A DNA stretch of 8,301 bases, taken from an uncultured Eubacteriales bacterium. GTDB lineage: Bacteria > Bacillota > Clostridia > UMGS1810. A program made the translations under genes and the position numbers. The notes under the pieces were generated by a model. The model was not told the DNA's origin. It made no database searches and worked only from the letters and a program-made list of their open reading frames with translations. How positions within the stretch are numbered: position 1 is the stretch's first letter; the number at the start of each line of letters is the position of its first letter. The stretch is taken from assembly GCA_900555295.1 (NCBI GenBank), contig USKN01000079.1, positions 1 to 8,301 of the forward strand, written 5' to 3'. This document shows, one piece after another, positions 1 through 6,395 of this stretch.

Positions 1-202
1 CTCCAATTTCTTTCATATAATCTTTTTGTGATTCTTCAGCATTACTCTCGTTTACATCATTTTCCGTTTGCAGAATTTCACTACTTACAGTTTCTTCATA
101 AGTTTGCTGTTCTGAAATACTTACATCTTCCTTCTTTTCTGCACATCCTACAAGTAATAATGCAGTAACTCCCAAAATACCACCTATCAATTTCTTTTTC
201 AT
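1..202 (-). CDS. Putative lipoprotein, 3' end cut off by the window edge
   Basis: The first 67 codons are visible; the gene continues off the left edge. The protein opens with a typical lipoprotein signal: a Lys-rich n-region (MKKK), a short hydrophobic stretch, and a lipobox LLVGC with Cys20 as the predicted lipidation site. It should therefore be exported and anchored to the outer face of the membrane. After Cys20 the visible part is polar, rich in Glu, Ser, Gln and Asn, and looks like an unstructured linker, so the functional domain lies outside the window and cannot be named. The ATG at 200-202 is preceded by AGGAG (209-213) with 6 nt spacing, which fixes the start. It lies 35 nt downstream of the alkylation repair gene on the same strand, but a promoter-like sequence in that gene's 3' end suggests it may be transcribed independently. 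Confidence 0.85.
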   Translation of the reverse strand, partial: MKKKLIGGILGVTALLLVGCAEKKEDVSISEQQTYEETVSSEILQTENDVNESNAEESQKDYMKEIG

Positions 203-231
203 AATTTTCTCCTGTGTTCAATATTAATTAT

Positions 232-260
232 ATAATATCACATATTTTTACCGTTGGCAA
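232..260 (-). promoter_or_regulatory. Candidate sigma-A promoter for the lipoprotein gene
   Basis: On the minus strand a -35 box TTGCCA (255-260) is followed after 17 nt by a -10 box TATTAT (232-237). Each matches the consensus at 5 of 6 bases. The -35 box and spacer lie in the last codons and stop of the alkylation repair gene. Transcription would start near 225, about 23 nt before the lipoprotein ATG. This is a sequence match only. Confidence 0.5.
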
Positions 261-942
261 CTTTTTTTATTTTTAAAGTTTTTAAATATGCCTTTGTATC
301 GTTATCTATACGATAACTTTCAACCGCTTTTTGAATGGTTTTGTTATGCACCCAAACAGGCAAAAGCTCATTTTTTAAATATTTAACCGTGCTTTCGTAC
401 TGCTTGGCAAGCGCCGTTGCAAAGTACCACGCAATCATCATATTTATATAGTACTCGTCCGTTTTTATTTTGGATACCGCCGACAGGTCGGCTTCATCAA
501 ACAGCTCACCGTCAAGATAAATTTTCATAAGACAGCCTATTGCATACCGTACGGTGTACACTCTGCCGCTGTTTAACCATTTATACACATACGGTTTTAA
601 TTTTTGAGGATTTTTTTTAAATGCACGCGGACAGAAGCAGTCGCACGTTGCCCAATTGTCTATATACGGCAAAAATATTTCGGTTTCGTGTACCGCCGTA
701 TCAAAATCTTTTATTTTTTCCGTTAAAAAAGCGTGCAGATTATTTTCTTCGTAATAACTGTGCGGCAGTTGTTTAAAAAAACTTTTCGCCCCGCCGCTTT
801 TGTATAAACCCGCCGCAAATTTGCGCAGCGCAGGTGCACGTATGCCTATTACCGTATCGGGATTTATATTTGGTATAAGCTTTTGGTGAAATTGCTTGTA
901 CTCCTCATCGCGCATACTTAAAAGTTGACAGGTAATATTCAT
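238..942 (-). CDS. AlkD-like DNA alkylation repair protein (HEAT-like repeat DNA glycosylase)
   Basis: This 234-residue all-helical protein fits the DNA alkylation repair (AlkC/AlkD) family. Characterised AlkD enzymes excise bulky or positively charged N3- and N7-alkylpurines from DNA in the cytoplasm, without flipping the base out. Family features include the N-terminal GIRAPALRKFA stretch (33-43), the DNWATCD segment (95-101) and the MMIAWYFATALAK helix (168-180). Trp97, Asp101, Arg132 and Trp172 match by spacing and context the Trp, Asp, Arg and Trp that line the AlkD active site; I made this alignment by eye. The ATG at 940-942 overlaps the flippase TGA as ATGA, and an AGGGGG ribosome binding site in the flippase tail lies about 7 nt upstream, so translation is probably coupled. 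A repair enzyme at the end of a surface-glycan operon is unexpected. The family call is firm; the substrate is unknown. Confidence 0.88.
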   Translation of the reverse strand: MNITCQLLSMRDEEYKQFHQKLIPNINPDTVIGIRAPALRKFAAGLYKSGGAKSFFKQLPHSYYEENNLHAFLTEKIKDFDTAVHETEIFLPYIDNWATCDCFCPRAFKKNPQKLKPYVYKWLNSGRVYTVRYAIGCLMKIYLDGELFDEADLSAVSKIKTDEYYINMMIAWYFATALAKQYESTVKYLKNELLPVWVHNKTIQKAVESYRIDNDTKAYLKTLKIKKVANGKNM

Positions 943-2510
943 TTTATTACCCCCTTTCTCATTTGAGTAAAGTTTGTATTTTTAAAATATATTAAGCCGT
1001 AAATTAAGTTAAACAAAACGGTGTATACAACAGCCTTAATTACAAGTCCCCCAAAACCGCCTATGCGGATATATGCCGTAACATATGACAGTATAAGGCA
1101 AATTGCCGCCGAAACGCAGGTTGTAAGCAAAAAACGCAGGTAATGCAAAACGGGGCTTTTTTTAAATCCCAAGCCAAACACAAGCAACGGGTCAACAATG
1201 CTCATTGTAAGCGCGCGTGATACAACCGTTGCGGCAAATATGCCCGAAAGTCCGTATGCTTTGCCCCATACAACCGATAAAATTATATTTATAACCGCCG
1301 CCGCAAGCGGAGCAAATTTGCCCTGAACAAAATACCCCATAGTGGTTCTGAACACATACGACGGATGATGTATTCCCGTTACATAAAAATTGAGAACCAA
1401 AAACAGCACCGTATAATTTGACAGCACATATTCATCTCCCAGCCATACACGCACAAACGGATTTAAAAACAGCATAAGTCCGCCCGCAATAAAGCCGTAT
1501 ATCCAGCCGCAGGCAAAAAACATTTCATTAAATACCTTTTCGCTTTTTTTGCTTTCGCTTTTTGCCGTAACCGAGTTTAAATTGCCTATGCTTGCGGTAA
1601 ACGACTCCAAAAACTGCTGCATTACACCCGTTATTACCGATATTACCATAACGTAATTTGAGCATAAACCCACGGCATACACGCCTATTATATTTGAAAT
1701 TATAATATTATCGCTTCCGTTTAGCACAACCGACGCAAAACGGTATACAAAAAGCGATTTAACATTTTTAAATATGCTTTTTCGTTCGTCTTTTTGCATA
1801 GGCTGTACGTTTTTATCTTTTAAATACGGGTAAAGCGCATTTGCTTTTGCCGCAATCAATATATTGCATACCGCGGTAGATAGTATGCTTACCGCAAGAT
1901 ACAGTATATACTTTTTAAAAATAATCAGCACAAAAAATTGCAGTAAAACCCTTGCCGCCTGTGCAATCTGTGTAAAAATTACGGTAACATACATTTGCTG
2001 GTCGGCGCAAATAAGGCTTTTTTTGTATACAAACAAATACGAAAACGACATATCCAGCAAAAAAAGTATATATATAAGAGTAAGGCTTTCGTCTATATGC
2101 GGCGGCTGTTTTATTATTACGTTTAAAAAAGGTATTACGCACAGCCCCGCCGCCGTTACAACGGCGCATATTACCGCATACGCGCGCCCGTAAAAACACA
2201 TAAGGGTTTTTACCCGTTCTGTATCGCACTTTGCAAGCGGGCCGTACAAATTATACACCACCGCTCCGCCTATACCGAGTTCGGTAAACGACAAAATGGT
2301 AAGTATATTTGTAAAAAGCCCGTTTATTCCCAAATAATCCAAACCCAAATATTTTATAAACATTGTTCGGTTTATAAAATTAAAAACAAGCATAAGCGCA
2401 TAGCTTAAAACGCTCCACACCGCATTGCGCGCCGAGTTTACGGTGCGTGACGCGGATTTTTGCGTACCCGTAAGTTTAAATTTGAGTATTATTTTTTGTA
2501 TACTAAACAT
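939..2510 (-). CDS. Polysaccharide flippase (Wzx/MVF-type, oligosaccharide transporter)
   Basis: The 523-residue protein is almost entirely hydrophobic, with roughly 12-14 predicted membrane helices and short basic loops, as in the MOP/MVF superfamily of lipid-linked oligosaccharide flippases. The N-terminal part, with SARNAVWSVLSYALM followed by MFIKYLGLDYLGINGLF and the LSFTELGIGGAV segment, is typical of Gram-positive polysaccharide transporters. It probably moves an undecaprenyl-linked glycan or a related precursor across the cytoplasmic membrane, and the adjacent glycosyltransferase and LicD genes support this. I chose the ATG at 2508-2510 because AGGGGAG (2515-2521) lies 5 nt upstream. 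A TTG at 2529-2531 would add seven residues, but it lacks such a site and its extra codons include this ribosome binding site. The start overlaps the LicD gene by 8 nt. The last codons encode the ribosome binding site of the next gene. The substrate cannot be deduced. Confidence 0.88.
   Translation of the reverse strand: MFSIQKIILKFKLTGTQKSASRTVNSARNAVWSVLSYALMLVFNFINRTMFIKYLGLDYLGINGLFTNILTILSFTELGIGGAVVYNLYGPLAKCDTERVKTLMCFYGRAYAVICAVVTAAGLCVIPFLNVIIKQPPHIDESLTLIYILFLLDMSFSYLFVYKKSLICADQQMYVTVIFTQIAQAARVLLQFFVLIIFKKYILYLAVSILSTAVCNILIAAKANALYPYLKDKNVQPMQKDERKSIFKNVKSLFVYRFASVVLNGSDNIIISNIIGVYAVGLCSNYVMVISVITGVMQQFLESFTASIGNLNSVTAKSESKKSEKVFNEMFFACGWIYGFIAGGLMLFLNPFVRVWLGDEYVLSNYTVLFLVLNFYVTGIHHPSYVFRTTMGYFVQGKFAPLAAAVINIILSVVWGKAYGLSGIFAATVVSRALTMSIVDPLLVFGLGFKKSPVLHYLRFLLTTCVSAAICLILSYVTAYIRIGGFGGLVIKAVVYTVLFNLIYGLIYFKNTNFTQMRKGVIK
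958..971. repeat. Second exact copy of the 14-bp operator-like dyad CTCATTTGAGTAAA
   Basis: The 14 bases here are identical to 4632-4645 in the promoter of the Xre repressor gene, in the same orientation, and the match ends exactly at both sides. The core CTCA-TT-TGAG is a dyad. This copy lies in the last codons of the flippase gene, about 15 bp ahead of the alkylation repair start. A rough composition-based estimate gives a chance occurrence well below one per window. It could be an extra repressor site, one of two direct repeats bounding the glycan genes, or coincidence. Confidence 0.45.
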
Positions 2511-3324
2511 TTTTGCTCCCCTGCAAATCAAACTCCGATATTTCGTGTCCCCTTTGCTCCGATTTTCGGGGCGGAGTCATATAATCGCCGTAAAGTCGCG
2601 TTAAATAATAATCGGCGTCGCATACCGAGTAAAACATTTCGCCCTCAAACTCGTATAATTTTCGGGGATTGTAAACGGATTTTGGCATTGTTTGATTTAC
2701 GCTGTTATATTGGCTCGATAAATTAACAAAATATTTCGAAGAATTGTTTTTATTTGCCGTCATTACTTTTGTAACAATGCGCAAAATGTTTTTAACGTTC
2801 AGCCGCTTTACAAAAAAATATGCAAACCTCGTTACAAAACTTCTTTGGTTTATATTGTAAGTTCCTATTTTTGCAAAAACCATAGAATACAATGTTTTTG
2901 CAATATCCGCCTGCAATTTCTGCATAAAGCTTTTTTGGCGTTTTGCGTTATCAAGCGGAAATATATCAACCCACACACCGCAGCTGCCGTCAAAATTACT
3001 TTGAAAAGTTTCCTTCATAACCGTTTTATCGTTGCGTACCTTTGCAAACGGCAGCCAATGGCTTTTGTCGTTTAAGTATGTATGCACGCTCAAATCGGTA
3101 TTTGACGTCTTTTCGTTAAATATTTTTATAAACCTATTGTAATCATCGCGCGGCATACCTATATCTATATCGTCATCCCACGGTATAAAACCTTTATGTC
3201 GCACCGCACCCAATAAAGTGCCGGCGATAAGATAATACGTTATATTTTCACGCTCGCATACACAGTGTATTTCACGCAGTATATCCGTTTCGCATTTTTT
3301 TAGCTGTAATTTACTGTCCGTCAA
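2503..3324 (-). CDS. LicD family transferase (phosphocholine or related phospho-substituent transfer to a surface glycan)
   Basis: This 273-residue protein carries the LicD signature GTLLGAVRHKGFIPWDDDID at 35-54, with the metal-binding acidic cluster D50-D52 and D54 of a nucleotidyltransferase-like fold. It also has the family motif GVWVDIFPLD (116-125) and the C-terminal YGDYMTPP (245-252). LicD proteins of pathogens transfer phosphocholine from CDP-choline to teichoic acid or LPS, and related members transfer other phosphorylated groups. No choline uptake or CDP-choline gene is visible here, so the donor is open. The start is TTG at 3322-3324, which overlaps the upstream glycosyltransferase stop as TTGA and has an AGGGGAG ribosome binding site about 7 nt upstream. 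Length and motifs suggest an intact, cytoplasmic or membrane-associated enzyme that works with the adjacent glycosyltransferase and flippase. Confidence 0.9.
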   Translation of the reverse strand: MTDSKLQLKKCETDILREIHCVCERENITYYLIAGTLLGAVRHKGFIPWDDDIDIGMPRDDYNRFIKIFNEKTSNTDLSVHTYLNDKSHWLPFAKVRNDKTVMKETFQSNFDGSCGVWVDIFPLDNAKRQKSFMQKLQADIAKTLYSMVFAKIGTYNINQRSFVTRFAYFFVKRLNVKNILRIVTKVMTANKNNSSKYFVNLSSQYNSVNQTMPKSVYNPRKLYEFEGEMFYSVCDADYYLTRLYGDYMTPPRKSEQRGHEISEFDLQGSKNV

Positions 3325-4340
3325 TTAATAACTCCCCTTTTAATATGCGATAATAGTGCGCACATAAATATTTTATCCTTTTTAAGAAGTTTAAGCCACG
3401 GTTTTATATCGCTGCCGAAATATTTTGCGTTTGCACCTTTAACGGCATCCGAAATTTCATTATACTTCATATAATCAAGCTTTAAATTGCGGTACTTTTC
3501 AATAAATGTTCCGCCCGTAAGCTCTATCGCACCCCTTACTCCGTATACTGCCATTTTTGCAATATACATATTTATTTGATCATTGGTTACGCAATCACCA
3601 AAAAAATCGTAAATTGTATGTATAAGCGCATTAAGCGACATAAAGTAATTGCGCGTATATTTTTTGGTAAGCGAATTTGGGGTTTGCCTGTAAAAATACT
3701 TCGGCTCGGCAGTGTAATAAAAAGTATTGGCTTTAAATAATGCCGCAAGGCTCACCGCCGCGTCCTCACCCGTTATTATATGCGGATTTACATTATTTAT
3801 AAATTCGCTTATCAGTCCGCGTTTAAATATTTTATTCCACAGTACGGGTGTTATGCCGAATGTACCCGTATTTTTGTTAAACAAAGCATTGGGGTATATT
3901 TCGTCCTTTAAATTTCGCTTTGTGTAAAACCCGTTTCGTATATCATCGCGCATTACGGTTTTATGCAAAATATCACACCCTGTGTACGTACCGCAGGCGG
4001 CAATATCGCAGTTGTATTTTTGTGTCTTTGCGCATAAAACATCAAACATATCGGGCATTATAAAATCGTCGGCGTCAACAAAACCCACATACTCGCCGCT
4101 TGCCTTATTAAAAGCGGTTTTGCGCGCCGACACAACACCCTCTTTTTTAGTGTGAATTACGGTTACATTGCGGTTTTCTTTTGCAAATTTGTCACATATT
4201 TCTCCGCCTTTGTCATAAGACCCGTCATCTGCAAGTATTAGTTCAAAATCGCGGTATGTTTGGTTTAAAATACTTTTTATACATTCATTTATATATTTTT
4301 CGGCATTGTACACCGGTACAATTATGCTCAAATAAGGCAT
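3321..4340 (-). CDS. Family 2 glycosyltransferase
   Basis: The 339-residue protein begins with a GT-A fold: SIIVPVYNAEKYINECIKSI (5-24), LADDGSYDKG with the nucleotide-sugar binding DDGS (38-41), and the metal-binding DADD (89-92) in EYVGFVDADDF. Further on, WNKIFKR (168-174) followed by GEDAA (191-195) matches the acceptor-side and catalytic-base region common in GT2 enzymes of capsule and teichoic-acid clusters. It probably adds one sugar to a lipid-linked or polymer acceptor on the cytoplasmic side of the membrane; donor and acceptor are unknown. No clear membrane segment is seen. The ATG at 4338-4340 lies 19 nt after the Xre gene stop, and its ribosome binding site (GGAAG about 10 nt away) is weak compared with others here. 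The last codons (KRGVIN) contain the strong ribosome binding site for the LicD gene. Confidence 0.9.
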   Translation of the reverse strand: MPYLSIIVPVYNAEKYINECIKSILNQTYRDFELILADDGSYDKGGEICDKFAKENRNVTVIHTKKEGVVSARKTAFNKASGEYVGFVDADDFIMPDMFDVLCAKTQKYNCDIAACGTYTGCDILHKTVMRDDIRNGFYTKRNLKDEIYPNALFNKNTGTFGITPVLWNKIFKRGLISEFINNVNPHIITGEDAAVSLAALFKANTFYYTAEPKYFYRQTPNSLTKKYTRNYFMSLNALIHTIYDFFGDCVTNDQINMYIAKMAVYGVRGAIELTGGTFIEKYRNLKLDYMKYNEISDAVKGANAKYFGSDIKPWLKLLKKDKIFMCALLSHIKRGVIN

Positions 4341-4359
4341 ATATGTTTCACTTCCGCTT

Positions 4360-4605
4360 TTATTTTATTTCCTGTTCAAGATTTTCGCCAAACAAATCCG
4401 AATTAAAAAACTCACGTATTGATATATCGAGCCCGTCACATATTTTTTTAACGGTTGAAACAGTTGTACTGTTGTTTCGTCCGCTCATAATATTATTAAG
4501 CGTAGATTGGGTTATACCGCACATAACCGATAATTTGTTTACGGTTATGTTTCGTCCTTTGCAAAGCTCGGCAATTCTTGTTCTTGTAGCTTCCCCTATT
4601 GTCAC
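4360..4605 (-). CDS. Small Xre-family helix-turn-helix repressor, first gene of the glycan operon
   Basis: This 81-residue protein is little more than one HTH_3/Cro-CI type domain (about residues 9-68). KLSVMCGITQSTLNNIMSGR (24-43) forms the helix-turn-helix with recognition helix, and the STVKKICDGLDISIREFF segment is typical of this family. The short acidic tail has no recognisable effector domain. The start is GTG at 4603-4605, supported by an excellent GAGGTGAT ribosome binding site 7 nt upstream. Its own promoter region carries two CTC-TTTGAG dyads, so it is probably autorepressed. It precedes the glycosyltransferase by 19 nt on the same strand with no terminator, so it may control the whole surface-glycan operon. 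The DNA-binding role is well supported; the target set is inferred. Confidence 0.88.
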   Translation of the reverse strand: MTIGEATRTRIAELCKGRNITVNKLSVMCGITQSTLNNIMSGRNNSTTVSTVKKICDGLDISIREFFNSDLFGENLEQEIK

Positions 4606-4630
4606 GTTATATCACCTCAATAATATTTTA

Positions 4631-4665
4631 ACTCATTTGAGTAAAATATATTACCTCTTTTGAGT
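4631..4665. promoter_or_regulatory. Tandem operator-like dyads at the Xre gene promoter
   Basis: ACTCATTTGAGT (4631-4642) is a dyad with 5-bp arms ACTCA/TGAGT. CCTCTTTTGAGT (4654-4665) is a related copy 23 bp away in the same orientation, sharing CTC-TTTGAGT at all but one position. Relative to the predicted promoter on the minus strand, one copy lies between the -35 and -10 boxes and the other just downstream of the -10, near the expected start point. This is the arrangement expected for autorepression by the encoded Xre protein. Confidence 0.55.
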
Positions 4666-4677
4666 TTAATCAGGCAA
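4648..4677 (-). promoter_or_regulatory. Candidate promoter of the Xre-glycan operon
   Basis: On the minus strand TTGCCT (4672-4677) serves as a -35 box, an 18-nt spacer follows, and TAATAT (4648-4653) serves as the -10 box. A start near 4640 would leave a leader of about 35 nt containing the GAGGTGAT ribosome binding site. The operator-like dyads overlap this promoter. Other AT-rich -10 candidates exist nearby, so the exact boxes are uncertain. Confidence 0.5.
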
Positions 4678-4746
4678 CAACTTGCACATAAGCCATACTG
4701 TTTTTTAGTAAATACAACATTATATATGCTAAATTTCAAAAAAGCA

Positions 4747-4775
4747 TTGACAAAATATTCAAAAAAATATATAAT
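4747..4775 (+). promoter_or_regulatory. Perfect-consensus sigma-A promoter of the NSS transporter
   Basis: TTGACA (4747-4752) and TATAAT (4770-4775) are separated by exactly 17 nt, a full consensus match. Transcription should start near 4782, leaving a leader of about 30 nt that holds the AGGGGG ribosome binding site at 4801-4806. The spacer is A-rich. No operator dyad overlaps it, and the Xre dyads lie about 80 bp upstream. Confidence 0.85.
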
Positions 4776-4813
4776 GTAGCAGTTGTACTTTATAAAAATA
4801 AGGGGGAAAGATA

Positions 4814-6154
4814 ATGGGCAGAGAAAAACTCGGTTCAAGATTAGGTTTTATTTTATTGTCGGCAGGCTGTTCAATAGGTTGCGGCAATGTATGGAAGTTT
4901 CCGTGGATGTGCGGACAGTACGGCGGAGGAGTATTTGTACTTATATATGTATTGTGTCTTATAGTTCTCGGCTTACCCGTTATGACAATGGAATTTTCGC
5001 TCGGACGTGCCTCGCAGGTAAGTCCCGTTAAAATGTACAGAAAGCTCGAAAAGCCCGGTACAAAATGGCATATTCAAGGCTATTTGTCACTTTTCGGCAA
5101 TGTGTGCCTTATGGCATTTTACACCGTTGTATGCGGTTGGCTTATTTATTACTTTGTTAAATTCCTTACGGGACAAAATGCCGAAATAGGTTTTGTAAAT
5201 ATGATTACCAACCCCGCAATAAACGTAAAATACCTTGCAGTTACCGTTATAGTCGGCTTTGGTATACTTTGCTTTAAACTCCAGGGCGGTCTTGAACGTG
5301 TTACAAAGTATATGATGGTAACGCTTTTAATACTTATGGCGGTATTGGCTGTACACAGCGGTATGCTCGACGGCGCAAAAGAGGGAATTAAATTTTACCT
5401 TGTACCCGACATATCAAAAATAAACGGCAGCGTTATTGTCGGCGCAATGAATCAGGCGTTCTTTACATTAAGCCTCGGTATAGGTTCTATGGCAATATTC
5501 GGCAGTTATATCGACAAAGACCATACGCTTTTTGGCGAGTCGATAAACGTAATTATACTCGATACATTTGTTGCAATAGTATCGGGACTTATAATATTCC
5601 CTGCTTGCTTTACATTTAATGTTGAGGTAAACGCAGGTCCAAGCCTTTTGTTCGATACAATGGCATCGGTATTCAATCATATGGAAGGCGGCAGATGGTG
5701 GGGAGCAATATTCTTCCTCTTTATGGTGTTTGCGGCGCTTTCAACGGTGCTTGCCGTATGCGAAAATATACTTGCGTGTGTGCGTGAGCTTACGGGCTGG
5801 TCAAGACCCAAAGGCTGTGCAATATGCGGTACAGTTATATTTTTGCTTGCGCTTACAACCGCACTCGGTTACAGTAAATTCTCGGGATTTGTTCCGTTTG
5901 CCGAGGGTACGGCTTGGCTCGATTTGTGGGACTTTTTGGTAAGCAATAACCTGCTTCCGCTCGGCTCTCTTGTTGTAGCGCTGTTTTGCTGCAATAAACG
6001 TTACGGCTGGGGCTGGGACGCATTTAAAGCAGAAGCAAACGAGGGCAAAGGCCTTAAAGTTAAGGATTGGATGAAACCCGTATTTATGTATGTTGTACCT
6101 GTAGCTGTAATTGTAATATACATATATGGAATGATTACATTCAGTTGGAAATAA
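4814..6154 (+). CDS. Sodium-dependent transporter, NSS (SNF) family
   Basis: The 446-residue membrane protein belongs to the neurotransmitter:sodium symporter family (LeuT fold), which couples Na+ entry to uptake of amino acids or similar small molecules. The signature lies in TM1: GSRLGFILLSAGCSIGCGNV then WKFP (7-30), with Asn25 at the place of a LeuT sodium ligand and the unwound Gly-rich segment, followed by GQYGGGVFVLIY in TM2. QAFFTLSLGIGSMAIFG (214-230) is the TM6 substrate-site helix, and FAALST (306-311) in TM8 is where Na2 ligands sit. I count about 11 hydrophobic helices, the last at about 422-444, which fits the shorter bacterial forms (MhsT-like) lacking TM12. The ATG has an AGGGGG site 7 nt upstream. 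It appears to be a single-gene unit between its own promoter and terminator. The substrate cannot be told from sequence alone. Confidence 0.93.
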   Translation: MGREKLGSRLGFILLSAGCSIGCGNVWKFPWMCGQYGGGVFVLIYVLCLIVLGLPVMTMEFSLGRASQVSPVKMYRKLEKPGTKWHIQGYLSLFGNVCLMAFYTVVCGWLIYYFVKFLTGQNAEIGFVNMITNPAINVKYLAVTVIVGFGILCFKLQGGLERVTKYMMVTLLILMAVLAVHSGMLDGAKEGIKFYLVPDISKINGSVIVGAMNQAFFTLSLGIGSMAIFGSYIDKDHTLFGESINVIILDTFVAIVSGLIIFPACFTFNVEVNAGPSLLFDTMASVFNHMEGGRWWGAIFFLFMVFAALSTVLAVCENILACVRELTGWSRPKGCAICGTVIFLLALTTALGYSKFSGFVPFAEGTAWLDLWDFLVSNNLLPLGSLVVALFCCNKRYGWGWDAFKAEANEGKGLKVKDWMKPVFMYVVPVAVIVIYIYGMITFSWK

Positions 6155-6210
6155 ATTTTAATTTATACCGATACGGCAAAAAAACCGTAAAACATATTTT
6201 TTTAACATTG

Positions 6211-6250
6211 GGCGGATGTGGTTTTTCACACCGCCTGTTTGTTTTTATTT
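6211..6250 (+). terminator. Intrinsic terminator after the NSS transporter
   Basis: GGCGGATGTG (6211-6220) pairs with CACACCGCC (6227-6235), leaving one bulged A and a GTTTTT loop. A T-rich run to about 6250 follows. It lies 57 nt after the transporter stop. An AT-only-paired repeat, TTTGTTTTT (6238-6246) and AAAAACAAA (6252-6260), overlaps its T-run and might add weak termination in the opposite direction. Confidence 0.85.
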
Positions 6251-6289
6251 GAAAAACAAATAAAATTTATATTTTAAACTGTATAATGC

Positions 6290-6318
6290 TTGATTTTTTA
6301 TTGATTAAATGGTACTAT
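6290..6318 (+). promoter_or_regulatory. Candidate promoter of trmB
   Basis: TTGATT (6290-6295), a 17-nt spacer and TACTAT (6313-6318) form a reasonable sigma-A promoter. Transcription would start near 6325, giving a leader of about 70 nt. A consensus-like TATAAT at 6282-6287 lacks a well-placed -35 box and was ranked second. The remaining non-coding sequence between the transporter terminator and trmB shows no other clear structure. Confidence 0.5.
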
Positions 6319-6395
6319 ATATTAGGCATACTTGGGCAAAAAAGTGTTGAACTTTCCTATTGCCTATGCAATCTTACAACTCGGAGGAAAAAATT

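Noticed and set aside
1864..2229. Reading frames of over 100 codons on both strands inside the flippase gene
   Set aside because: They are out of frame with a gene of clear family membership and uninterrupted length, and their compositions (Cys/Arg-rich or scrambled) look like shadows.
4341..4359. The gap between the Xre gene and the glycosyltransferase considered as a terminator or separate promoter
   Set aside because: It is only 19 nt, with no hairpin or promoter boxes, so the two genes are treated as one transcript.
4617..4838. A 73-codon minus-strand reading frame spanning the intergenic region upstream of the Xre gene
   Set aside because: It starts inside the NSS transporter gene, covers both divergent promoters and the operator dyads, has no good ribosome binding site and resembles no known family.
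6282..6287. TATAAT considered as the trmB -10 box
   Set aside because: The nearest -35-like sequence (TTGAAA at 6249-6254) is 27 nt away, too far; TTGATT-17-TACTAT just downstream is better spaced.
6323..6366. TAGGCA and TGCCTA inverted arms in the trmB leader, considered as a regulatory RNA structure
   Set aside because: The stem is only 6 bp with a loop of more than 30 nt and does not extend, and no riboswitch-like core is visible.
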